64,000 nucleotides of DNA, taken from NCBI RefSeq assembly GCF_001905445.1, contig NZ_LIVQ01000004.1:5462-69461 (forward strand). Reading direction: 5' to 3'. This document shows positions 41,678-51,858 of the stretch, piece after piece. Made by a program: the position numbers and the translations under genes. The first letter of the stretch is position 1, and every line of letters begins with the position of its first letter. This DNA comes from Streptomyces sp. CB00455 (lineage in GTDB: Bacteria; Actinomycetota; Actinomycetes; Streptomycetales; Streptomycetaceae). The notes under the pieces are model-generated. The model was given only the letters and a program-made list of their open reading frames with translations, did no database searches and was not told the origin of the DNA.

Positions 41678-42475
41678 TCAGCTCATCAGCGGGAGCAGCG
41701 CCGACAGGTCGGCCCGCTCCCCGCTCGCGCGGACGCGCGCCTCGTCGAGCGCCGCGGCCCAGCGCGTACGGCCCGTGGCGAGCCGGATCCAGGTCAGCGG
41801 GTCGGTCTCCACCACATTGGGCGGGGTGCCGCGGGTGTGGCGGGGCCCCTCGATGCACTGCACCACGGCGAAGGGCGGGATCCGTACCTCCACCGAACCG
41901 CCCGGCGCCTTGAGGGCGAGGGCGTCGGCGAGCAGCCGGGTGCAGGCGGCCAGGGCCTGCCGCTCCACGGGGACGTCCAGCCCGGTGGCCCGGTTCAGGT
42001 CGTCGGTGTGGACGACGAGCTCGACGGTACGGGTGACCAGGAAGTCGGCCAGCGTCATGTCGCCGATCCACAGGTCGAGCACGCGGCCGCCCGGGTTCGC
42101 CGCCAGCGCCTTCGCCATGCGCGCGCCCGCCCGGTCGTACAGTTCGGGCAGCGGCGCCCCTTCGAGGGTTTCCCGCGCGGCTCGGGCGATCTTCCCGGCG
42201 AGGGAGGCGGTGGCGAAGGGCCACTCGGCGGCCGTCAGCCCGGCGACGGCGGCCGGCGGGCGGGCCAGAGCGCCGGCCAGGGAGTCGGCGATCCACGCGA
42301 TGTGCCCGGCGAGTTCGGCGACGCTCCAGTCACCGAGCCCGCTGGGCCGGGCCAGCTGTTCGGGTCCCAACTCCCCCACGGCGCGGGCGACGTGCCCGAA
42401 CTGGGCGGTGACCGCGGCACGGATCTTCGCGGGGTCGTAGGTACGCGGCTTCTTCCTGGCGGGCGGCATGGCCAC
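41678..42475 (-). CDS. Maleylpyruvate isomerase family (mycothiol-dependent, DinB-like) protein
   Basis: 265 residues (an ATG two codons later is equally likely). The N-terminal helical bundle (about 15-170) resembles the MDMPI/DinB fold, with metal-ligand histidines visible in AGHIAWIADS and ELVVHTDDLNRATG. The C-terminal part (about 185-260) looks like the SCP2-type domain that often follows. Members use mycothiol or are of unknown activity; actinobacterial genomes have many. It lies 56 bp upstream of the META gene on the same strand. Confidence 0.82.
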   Translation of the reverse strand: MAMPPARKKPRTYDPAKIRAAVTAQFGHVARAVGELGPEQLARPSGLGDWSVAELAGHIAWIADSLAGALARPPAAVAGLTAAEWPFATASLAGKIARAARETLEGAPLPELYDRAGARMAKALAANPGGRVLDLWIGDMTLADFLVTRTVELVVHTDDLNRATGLDVPVERQALAACTRLLADALALKAPGGSVEVRIPPFAVVQCIEGPRHTRGTPPNVVETDPLTWIRLATGRTRWAAALDEARVRASGERADLSALLPLMS

Positions 42476-42575
42476 GACCCTACTCGGGCCCGGACAACAC
42501 GCCGCAACGACCGGGCCCCCGCCCGGAGGTACCGGACGGGGGCGCGGGACGGACCCGGATCAAGGGGCCTGCGGA

Positions 42576-44821
<2,246 letters not shown>

Positions 44822-44825
<4 letters not shown>

Positions 44826-45502
44826 GCGCTGACCAGCTTCTTCAGGACCGACGTGAAGAACGGGAGGCCGTCCGTGCCGCCCGTCCCGATCAGCGGCTCG
44901 ACCGCGTGCTCGGGGTGGGGCATGAGGCCGAGGACGTTGCCCGCGGCGTTGGTGATGCCGGCGATGTCGCGCAGCGAACCGTTCGGGTTGCCGTCGAGGT
45001 ACCGGAAGGCCACGCGGCCTTCGGCCTCCAGTTCGTCGAGCGTGCGCTCGTCGGCGGTGTAGCGGCCGTCCATGTTCTTGAGCGGGACGGAGATGTCCTG
45101 GCCGGCGGTGTAGTCGCCGGTCCAGGCGGTCTCCGCGTTCTCCACCCGCAGCTTCTGGTTGCGGCAGATGAAGTGCAGGTGGTTGTTGCGGAGCATCGCC
45201 CCCGGCAGCAGGTGGGCCTCGGTGAGGACCTGGAAGCCGTTGCAGATGCCGAGGACGGGCATGCCGGCCTTGGCCTGGTCGATGATGGTCCCCATCACCG
45301 GCGAGAAGCGGGAGATGGCTCCGGCGCGCAGGTAGTCCCCGTAGGAGAAGCCGCCCGCGAGGACGACGGCGTCGACCTGGTGCAGGTCCTTGTCGCGGTG
45401 CCAGAGCGGGACGGGCTCGGCCCCCGCGATGCGGACGGCGCGCAGTGAGTCACGGTCGTCGAGCGTTCCGGGGAACGTGACGACTCCGATGCGAGTGGTC
45501 AC
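44822..45502 (-). CDS. purQ: Phosphoribosylformylglycinamidine synthase, glutaminase subunit
   Basis: 226 residues from the GTG at 45502. Class I glutamine amidotransferase that supplies ammonia to PurL. The nucleophile Cys is in LGICNGFQVLTE (about 93) and the His/Glu pair in LMPHPEHAVEP near the C-terminus. The start lies 2 nt after the purS stop, so translation is coupled. Confidence 0.98.
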
Positions 45503-45504
45503 CG

Positions 45505-45750
45505 TCAGGCCTCGACCTTCACGGTGAAGTCTTCGATGACGGTGTTGGCGAGGAACGTTTCGGCCATCTTGTGGATGCGGTCGAGGGCGGCCTGGTCGAC
45601 CGGCCCCTCCACCTCCAGTTCGAAGCGCTTCCCCTGGCGGACGTCGGCGATCCCGTCGAAGCCCAGGCGCGGCAGTGCACGCTGCACCGCCTGGCCCTGG
45701 GGGTCGAGGATCTCCGGCTTGAGCATGACGTCGACTACGACGCGTGCCAT
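45505..45750 (-). CDS. purS: Phosphoribosylformylglycinamidine synthase subunit PurS
   Basis: 81 residues, normal length. Bridges PurL and PurQ. MARVVVDVMLKPEILDPQG and the FDGIADVRQGKRFEL strand are typical. ATG at 45750 with GGGAG upstream. First gene of the purSQL operon; an inverted repeat lies about 60 bp upstream. Confidence 0.97.
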   Translation of the reverse strand: MARVVVDVMLKPEILDPQGQAVQRALPRLGFDGIADVRQGKRFELEVEGPVDQAALDRIHKMAETFLANTVIEDFTVKVEA

Positions 45751-45811
45751 CGGGCACTCCCGTGTGGTGGTTGGTGCGAAGGCGGTTCCCTCAGCGTACC
45801 CGGCCAAAATT

Positions 45812-45825
45812 TCTACGCGGGTAGA
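45812..45825. promoter_or_regulatory. Inverted repeat upstream of purSQL
   Basis: TCTAC/GTAGA arms around a 4-bp centre, inside an A/T-rich patch, about 60-75 bp before the purS start. It may be an operator or part of the promoter; no regulator can be named. Confidence 0.35.
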
Positions 45826-46103
45826 TATGTCCGTGGCATGATCGGGACCGGGTTTGGCTTCACCAACGCTTCGCAAAATCCCCCGGAAAAACACGCGCTC
45901 GGCATTGCGGCAGGACACGCGGAGAGAATTAACTGGGCTTCGCAATGCAATGGGAATCAGGGTACAAAGGAATCACCCGGCGCGGCGGTATTTTGCCGCT
46001 TCTCCGCGGGGGCGGAATGATGCATTGCTCCGAAACATCCACACAGTCGACATCAGCGCACGTCAGCACGTGACGATGGCGTCGCACGAAGGGACCGATA
46101 TCC
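45826..46103. other. Divergent region between purS and the lsr2-like gene
   Basis: About 280 bp, locally A/T-rich (gagagaattaactgggc, gtacaaagg, tattttgccg). No gene is supported. It should contain the promoter of the lsr2-like gene; A/T-rich DNA is also what Lsr2 proteins bind, so autoregulation is possible. Confidence 0.4.
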
Positions 46104-46421
46104 GTGGCGCAGCGCGTAGTAGTCACGCTCTCCGACGACCTCGACGGCGGGGAAGCGGCGGAAACGGTCGTCTTCTCCCTGGACGGGAAGTCGTACGAGA
46201 TCGACCTCAATGTGGCCAACGCAAAGAAACTGCGGAAGAGCCTGGCCCCCTTCGTGGCCGCCGGCCGCCGCCAGTCCCGTTCGGGCAAGGCCTTCAAGCA
46301 CACGTCCATCGCGCCGGACCCGGCGGTCGTCCGGGCCTGGGCCCGGTCCAACGACTTCGAGGTGCCGCCCCGCGGCCGCATCCCGAAGAAGATCTACGAG
46401 GCCTACAACGCGGCCCACTGA
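46104..46421 (+). CDS. Lsr2-family nucleoid-associated protein (LsrL-like)
   Basis: 105 residues. Dimerisation domain at the N-terminus (RVVVTLSDDLDGGEAAETVVFSLDGKSYEIDL), linker with Arg/Ser residues, and a C-terminal DNA-binding domain with an RGR A/T-hook-like motif in VPPRGRIPKKIYEAYN. Lsr2 proteins silence A/T-rich and foreign DNA. Streptomycetes carry two; the position beside purS fits the second one (LsrL). GTG start at 46104 with GAAGGGACC upstream. Confidence 0.93.
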   Translation: MAQRVVVTLSDDLDGGEAAETVVFSLDGKSYEIDLNVANAKKLRKSLAPFVAAGRRQSRSGKAFKHTSIAPDPAVVRAWARSNDFEVPPRGRIPKKIYEAYNAAH

Positions 46422-46509
46422 GGGCCGATTTGCCATCCACCCCCACCCTTCGGCTAGTGTGTGGATCACGCCGAGGGGCCAGACCGCAGGTCAGGGCCTC
46501 GAAGGTCGT

Positions 46510-46581
46510 GCGGGTGTAGTTCAGTAGTAGAACATCCCTCTTCCAGAGGGAAGGCGCAGTGTGCGATTCCTGTCACCCGCT
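46510..46581 (+). tRNA. tRNA-Gly (TCC) with divergent D and T arms
   Basis: Perfect 7-bp acceptor stem (GCGGGTG/CACCCGC), 4-bp D stem and 5-bp anticodon stem with TCC. The D loop is AGTAGTA, so the invariant G18 is A. The T arm does not fold normally: with standard numbering only G53-C61 and a G51-T63 wobble pair, and the T loop reads TGCGATT with G at position 55 in place of T. A shifted 4-bp stem with a 10-nt loop is possible. The G18-U55 elbow contact is therefore lost on both sides. The two tRNA-Gly(GCC) genes nearby are normal. See findings. Confidence 0.85.
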
Positions 46582-46655
46582 CTGCATCGCTTTGCCGACC
46601 ACCATCGTGGATCGGGTAGAGTGATGCTCGCATTGCCCAGCGCAGTGCGCGGCGT

Positions 46656-46728
<73 letters not shown>

Positions 46729-46733
46729 CTTAT

Positions 46734-46770
46734 GAAGAAGGCCCCGGTCATTGCGACCGGGGCCTTCTTC
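46734..46770 (+). terminator. Terminator of tRNA-Gly genes
   Basis: 16-bp perfect stem (46734-46749 with 46755-46770), 5-nt loop, 6 nt after tRNA-Gly copy 1. Confidence 0.85.
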
Positions 46771-46980
46771 GTGTTTTCCGGGTCCTCCCTGACAAATGTC
46801 ACCGCTGATCGTGACGGCCCGCACTGCCGGTCCCGCGCGGGTGCCGCGAGGCTGGGGACGGCGGCCGCGGGGGCCGCCGGGGCCGTGGCCGGCGCGCTGG
46901 CCCTGATCATGATCACCGTGTTTGCTGTCCGGCGGTGGTTCCGCCGGGAGCCGCGCCGCGAGGGAGTCGGGGGACGGGCC

Positions 46981-48213
46981 GTGTCGAAGATGACCGGGTG
47001 GTGGAAGAACCGCAGCAGCGCGGGGAAGGTCGAGCTGTACACCCGCTGGTCGTTCCACTTCTTCGCGTTCATGGAGGTGGCGGGGTTCGGGCTCGCCCCA
47101 CTGGCCGCCGCCGGGAAGCCGTCCGTCCTGCTGCCGCTGTCCCTCTGCCTGCTGGTGTGCGTCCACGCGGTGCTCTGCGCGGTGCTTTCCTCCCGGTCGC
47201 TGCACTGGGTGGTGGGCCGGCGCGAGCGCCCGGTCCGGCTCGCCGTGGTCACGGCCGTCGTGACGGCCGCGGCGACCCTCTGCGTCCTCGCGTTGCGGGC
47301 GACCGGCAGGCTCGACCCGTCGGTGGCGCCGAGTCTGGTATCGGGGCTGACCTCCTTCGCCACCGGCTCGCTGGTGCTGTGCCTGCGGACGGTCCGGAGC
47401 ATCCGCTACGTCGCCCCCGCCGCCTCCGCCGGGACCGGCCTGGCCGTGTTGGCCCTCGGCCTGCCGGCCGGGGAGGCCCTCGGCTACGCGGTCGGGGTGC
47501 TGCTCGGCAGCCTGCTCTTCAGCGCCACCTGCGGCTTCTCGGCGTGGCTGCTGCGCGCGGTCTACGAGCTGGACCGGTCACGCGAACTCCAGGCCAGGCT
47601 GGCCGTCGCCGAGGAACGGCTGCGCTTCGGGCGGGACCTGCACGACGTGATGGGCCGCAATCTGGCGGTGATCGCGCTCAAGAGCGAGCTGGCCGTGCAA
47701 CTGGCCCGGCGCGGGCGCCCCGAGGCCGTGGACCAGATGGTCGAGGTACAGCGGATCGCCCGGGAGTCCCAGCGGGAGGTGCGCGATGTCGTACGCGGTT
47801 ACCGGGAGGCCGATCTCGCGGTGGAGCTGGAGGGTGCGCGCGGCGTGCTGAACGCGGCCGGTATGGACTGCCTGGTCGAATTCGAGGCGGCGCGGGACCT
47901 GCCGGCCGAGGTCCAGTCGGCGCTGGGCTGGGTGGTGCGCGAAGCGACGACGAACATCCTGCGGCACGGGGACGCCCATCACTGCCTCATCCGGCTGACG
48001 GCGCCGCAGGACGGCCCGGTGACCCTGGTCGTGGAGAACGACGGCGCGCCCGCGAAGCCGGTGGGCCCGCCCGGTTCGGGGCTCGCCGGGCTGCGGGAGC
48101 GGCTGGCGGCGGTGGACGGGACCCTGCTGGCGGGACCGGCCGGGGCAGGGCTCTTCCGGCTGCGTGCCGATGTGCCGGGCCGGCACCTGGAACGAATGGA
48201 GGCACGGGCATGA
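46981..48213 (+). CDS. Two-component sensor histidine kinase (NarL/DesK type)
   Basis: 410 residues from the GTG at 46981; an ATG three codons on is also possible, and the frame is open back into the tRNA with one further hydrophobic segment. Five or six membrane helices (about 20-190) lead to a HisKA_3 dimerisation domain with the phospho-His in RFGRDLHDVMGRNLAVIALK, then a GHKL ATPase with N box (REATTNILRHG) and a G box (GSGLAGLRERL). Resembles DesK-type kinases that sense membrane or wall state. Stop overlaps the response-regulator start (ATGA). Confidence 0.88.
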   Translation: MSKMTGWWKNRSSAGKVELYTRWSFHFFAFMEVAGFGLAPLAAAGKPSVLLPLSLCLLVCVHAVLCAVLSSRSLHWVVGRRERPVRLAVVTAVVTAAATLCVLALRATGRLDPSVAPSLVSGLTSFATGSLVLCLRTVRSIRYVAPAASAGTGLAVLALGLPAGEALGYAVGVLLGSLLFSATCGFSAWLLRAVYELDRSRELQARLAVAEERLRFGRDLHDVMGRNLAVIALKSELAVQLARRGRPEAVDQMVEVQRIARESQREVRDVVRGYREADLAVELEGARGVLNAAGMDCLVEFEAARDLPAEVQSALGWVVREATTNILRHGDAHHCLIRLTAPQDGPVTLVVENDGAPAKPVGPPGSGLAGLRERLAAVDGTLLAGPAGAGLFRLRADVPGRHLERMEARA

Positions 48214-48977
48214 ACCCGCACGAGGACCAGAAGGCGGACACGGACGCGAAGGCGGACCCGGGGCCGGGGAGGGGCCCGGAGGCGGGCCCGGGGAGGGACC
48301 CGGCGTCGAAGGCCGGGTCGCAAGCGGAACCGCGGGTGGAGGCGGGTACCGGCCCGGGTGCCGGCCCGGGCCCCGTACGCGTCCTGCTCGCCGATGACGA
48401 GCACCTGATCCGCGGCGCGCTGGCCGCGCTGCTCGGGCTGGAGGACGACCTGCTGGTCGTCGCCGAGGCGGCCTCCGGGCCCGAGGCGCTCGCGATGGCA
48501 CGGGCGCACCGGCCGGACGTGGCCGTGCTGGACCTGCAGATGCCGGGCGCGGACGGTGTGAGTGTCGCCACATCGCTGCGGGCCGAGCTCCCCGGCTGCA
48601 AGACCATGATCGTGACGAGTCACGGCCGGCCGGGGCACCTGAAGCGGGCCCTGGCCGCCGGGGTGCGGGCCTTCGCGCCGAAGACGGTATCGGCGCAGCG
48701 GCTGGCCGAGCTGATCCGGACGGTGCACGCCGGAGGCCGGTACGTCGACCCGGAGTTGGCGGCCGATGCGATCAGTGCGGGCGATTCGCCGCTGACCGCC
48801 CGGGAGGCGGAGGTGCTCGAACTCGCGGCGGACGGGGCGCCCGTCGCGGAGGTCGCGGAGCGGGCCGCACTGTCCCAGGGGACCGTACGGAACTACCTGT
48901 CCTCGGCGGCGACGAAGCTGGGCGCCGAGAACCGGCACACGGCTGTGCGTCTCGCACGGGAGCGAGGTTGGGTATAG
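48210..48977 (+). CDS. NarL/LuxR-type response regulator
   Basis: 255 residues. A disordered N-terminal extension of about 54 residues (repeated DPGPG-like units) precedes the receiver domain (ADDEHLIRGAL acidic pocket, phospho-Asp in VAVLDLQMPGADG, Lys in FAPKTVSA) and a LuxR HTH (LTAREAEVLELAADGAPVAE ... TVRNYLSSAATKLG). The N-terminal extension is unusual for this family; the next in-frame start beyond it is not obvious. Coupled to the kinase by a 4-nt overlap. It ends 22 bp before a tRNA-Gly gene. Confidence 0.92.
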   Translation: MNPHEDQKADTDAKADPGPGRGPEAGPGRDPASKAGSQAEPRVEAGTGPGAGPGPVRVLLADDEHLIRGALAALLGLEDDLLVVAEAASGPEALAMARAHRPDVAVLDLQMPGADGVSVATSLRAELPGCKTMIVTSHGRPGHLKRALAAGVRAFAPKTVSAQRLAELIRTVHAGGRYVDPELAADAISAGDSPLTAREAEVLELAADGAPVAEVAERAALSQGTVRNYLSSAATKLGAENRHTAVRLARERGWV

Positions 48978-48999
48978 TAGGTCTCGCGTTACGGCGCAT

Positions 49000-49072
<73 letters not shown>

Positions 49073-49078
49073 CAGTGA

Positions 49079-49113
49079 GAAGAAGCCCCCGGTCCTCGAC
49101 CGGGGGCTTCTTC
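49079..49113. terminator. Terminator between tRNA-Gly copy 2 and purC
   Basis: 16-bp perfect stem (49079-49094 with 49098-49113), 3-nt loop. Serves the tRNA and the convergent purC, whose stop is 6 bp away. Confidence 0.85.
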
Positions 49114-49118
49114 GTGTT

Positions 49119-50060
49119 TCAGGCGGAGCCGGTGCCCGTGCCGGAGCCGGGGGTCGCGGTCCAGCTCAGGCCGGTGAGCCGCTCGTAGGCTTCGATGTAC
49201 TTGGCTCGGGTCTGCTCGACGACCTCCTGCGGAAGGGCCGGCGGCGGCAGTTCTCCCTTCGGGTCCCAACCGGAGGCCGGGGAGGACAGCCAGTCGCGGA
49301 CGAACTGCTTGTCGAAGGAGGGCTGGCTGCGGCCCGGCTCCCACTCCTCGGCCGGCCAGAAGCGGGAGGAGTCCGGGGTCAGGACCTCGTCGGCGGCGAC
49401 CAGGGTGCCGTCCTGCGGGTCGAAGCCGAACTCGAACTTGGTGTCAGCGAGGATGATCCCGCGCTCCAGCGCGATGTCCCGGGCGCGGCCGTAGACGGCC
49501 AGGGTGGACTGGCGCAGCAGGGCCGCCGTCTCGGCGCCGGCGGTGCGCGCGACCTCCTCGTAGGAGACGTTCTCGTCGTGCTCGCCGACCGCGGCCTTGG
49601 CCGCCGGGGTGAAGATCGGGGCGGGCAGCTCGGATCCGTTCACGAGGCCTTCGGGCAGGGCCAGTCCGCAGACGGTACGGGTCTTCTCGTACTCCACGAG
49701 GCCGGAGCCGGTGAGGTAGCCGCGGGCCACGCACTCGACGGGCACCATGTCGAGGTTGCGGCAGATCAGCGTGCGGCCCTCCCAGTCGGCGGGGGCGCCG
49801 GCGGGCAGGTCGGTGGAGACGACGTGGTTCGGCACGAGGTCCGCGAGCTGGTCGAACCACCACAGGGAAAGCTGGGTGAGGACGCGGCCCTTGTCCGGGA
49901 TGTCGGTGGGCAGCACCCAGTCGAAGGCGGACATGCGGTCGCTGGCGACCATGACGAGGCGGTCGTCCTGGTCGCGGTAGAGGTCGCGCACCTTGCCGGT
50001 GTGGAGGTGGACGAGCCCGGGAACCTGAATCGGCTCGGGCTTTTCGACAAATCCGGACAC
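49119..50060 (-). CDS. purC: Phosphoribosylaminoimidazole-succinocarboxamide synthase (SAICAR synthetase)
   Basis: 313 residues. Joins CAIR and aspartate with ATP. Family blocks are intact: GKVRDLYRDQDDRLVMVASD near the N-terminus, CVARGYLTGSGL, IILADTKFEFGFD and LTPDSSRFWPA. GTG start at 50060 with GGGAGAT 3 nt upstream (tight spacing). C-terminus ends in a Gly/Thr-rich tail. Confidence 0.97.
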   Translation of the reverse strand: MSGFVEKPEPIQVPGLVHLHTGKVRDLYRDQDDRLVMVASDRMSAFDWVLPTDIPDKGRVLTQLSLWWFDQLADLVPNHVVSTDLPAGAPADWEGRTLICRNLDMVPVECVARGYLTGSGLVEYEKTRTVCGLALPEGLVNGSELPAPIFTPAAKAAVGEHDENVSYEEVARTAGAETAALLRQSTLAVYGRARDIALERGIILADTKFEFGFDPQDGTLVAADEVLTPDSSRFWPAEEWEPGRSQPSFDKQFVRDWLSSPASGWDPKGELPPPALPQEVVEQTRAKYIEAYERLTGLSWTATPGSGTGTGSA

Positions 50061-50151
50061 GGGATCTCCCTGTGGGTATGTACGAGCGCAAACCCATTCT
50101 CCCGCACCGGCTCGTCTGCCCCGCCCAGGGGGTGTCCATCCCCGGCGCCGG

Positions 50152-51639
50152 TCAGTCCCTCTTGCAGATCCGGTCCAGGAGGTTGGCGGTGGCCCGCTGC
50201 ACGCGCTCGTCGACGTGCCCCGGGCGGTCGAGCGCCGGGGACCAGGCGAAGGTGCCGGACGCGAAGACCAGGGCGCCGCTGGGTGCCCGGTACAGGGAGG
50301 TCTCCTGGTGGCGGCGGTGGTTCTCGCTGTCGAGGTACGGCGAGTGTGCCAACAGGATCCGGTCCCGGTGCTCGGGCAGCTGGGTCCGCGGGAAGTACCG
50401 GTCGGCCTCGCCGGCGACCAGGCCGGGCAGTTCGTCGTTCTCCCCGGCCCCGGTGGAGTCCCAGAGCCAGTGCGTGGCGTTGCGCACGATCAGCGGGGCG
50501 GGCTCGGGGACCCGGCCCGCGTACTGGATGCCGAGCAGCTGCTGCTCGGGGCGGTCGACCTCGCGCCAGAGGCTGGGGCGGCCGGGACCGCGGCGTTTTC
50601 GGCAGGTGAGGAGGCGGTCCGCGACGCCCGAGGGGGAGGGGCCGAGCTCGACCTGCCAGTACATGGTGTTGGCGGAGAGGAAGACGAGCGAGGTGCCGTG
50701 GTCGCGGGCGCGCTCGACGGTGCGGCGCATGGGGACGGACCAGTACTCGTCGTGCCCGGGGAAGACCAGGCCGCGGTAGCGGGTCGGGTCGATGCGGCCG
50801 GCGTGCAGGTCGCGGGTGTCGGCGTAGGCGAGGTCGTAGCCGTAGCGCTCGGCCCAGCGGATGAAGTCGTAGGCGTGGCCGACGTGCAGGGGCAGGCCCG
50901 CGCCCGCGTAGGGGCGGTCGAAGGAGACCGTGACGGCCGCGTCCCGCTCGCCGAGCAGCCGGCCGTCCTCGTCCCAGGCGTGGTAGAGGCTGGCGCCGGT
51001 GCGGCCGTCCTCGGGGTAGAGGTTGTAGGCCTGCCAGGTGATGTCGGGGAGCAGCAGCAGGAGGTCGGCGGGATGGTCGTCGCGGACCGTGAAGGGGACG
51101 TGGGAGCGGTAGCCGTCGACGGTGGTGAGGACGGCGACGTAGGCACCGACGCTCCAGTAGGAGGGGACCTGGAGGCGCCAGGACAGCCACCAGTGGTGGC
51201 AGGAGACGGTGCGGTCGGCGGCCAGCGGGGCCGGCTGGACGATCCCGGAGAGGCGGGGACTGGTGGTGATCTTGGACGCGCCGTCGCCGGCGTAGTGGCC
51301 GATGCGGTAGACGTCGACGGAGAACTGCTGGGGCGGGTCGACGGTGATGTGGAAGTCGATGGCCTCGCCGGGGGCCACGGCGCCGGTGGAGGCGAAACCC
51401 TTGATCTGGCGGTGCACGTCATCGGCGGTGCGCGGGCCGCCGTTGGTGCGGGCGCGGGGGACCTGGCCGGTGCCGGCCGCCGCCGCGGCCGGGTCCACGT
51501 ACCAGGGCACGACCTGGCCGGTGTCGTCGAAGTAGAGCTCGCTGCCCCGGAACCAGGGCAGGGGGCCCTGGCCGAAGGGGTCGTTCACCGCGTGCGCGAG
51601 CGCACCTGATTCCCACCGCCGGATCTGGTCCGCACCCAT
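50152..51639 (-). CDS. N,N-dimethylformamidase large-subunit-like protein
   Basis: 495 residues from the ATG at 51639 (GGGAGGGGAA upstream). N-terminal part (about 1-175) is beta-rich; the rest resembles the C-terminal domain of the N,N-dimethylformamidase beta subunit, with conserved YDLAYADTRDLH, FPGHDEYWSVPMR and FLSANTMYWQVEL. Known DMFase needs a small alpha subunit, which is not found nearby, so the reaction here is open; an amidohydrolase acting on another amide is possible. No signal peptide is seen from this start. Confidence 0.8.
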   Translation of the reverse strand: MGADQIRRWESGALAHAVNDPFGQGPLPWFRGSELYFDDTGQVVPWYVDPAAAAAGTGQVPRARTNGGPRTADDVHRQIKGFASTGAVAPGEAIDFHITVDPPQQFSVDVYRIGHYAGDGASKITTSPRLSGIVQPAPLAADRTVSCHHWWLSWRLQVPSYWSVGAYVAVLTTVDGYRSHVPFTVRDDHPADLLLLLPDITWQAYNLYPEDGRTGASLYHAWDEDGRLLGERDAAVTVSFDRPYAGAGLPLHVGHAYDFIRWAERYGYDLAYADTRDLHAGRIDPTRYRGLVFPGHDEYWSVPMRRTVERARDHGTSLVFLSANTMYWQVELGPSPSGVADRLLTCRKRRGPGRPSLWREVDRPEQQLLGIQYAGRVPEPAPLIVRNATHWLWDSTGAGENDELPGLVAGEADRYFPRTQLPEHRDRILLAHSPYLDSENHRRHQETSLYRAPSGALVFASGTFAWSPALDRPGHVDERVQRATANLLDRICKRD

Positions 51640-51858
51640 AACCGCTTCCCCTCCCTCGCTCCCCCGAACGGGCATGCATCGCTCCGGTGCACGGTTCCCG
51701 CACAGGGGACCGGACCGCCATCGGTCCCAGCACATCACATAACGCACGCACTCCGTCACCGTTCGTCGCGAATTGACGGGACCGGAACATCCGCCTCCCC
51801 TAGGGCGTGCCGGTCGCCGCCCCGCCGGGGCGCCCGCCGCGGCCGCGGCGGGGTGTCC

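Noticed and set aside
46510..46581. tRNA-Gly(TCC) as a pseudogene
   Set aside because: Acceptor, D and anticodon stems are perfect and the anticodon is intact, so decay limited to the elbow contacts looks like specialisation rather than loss.
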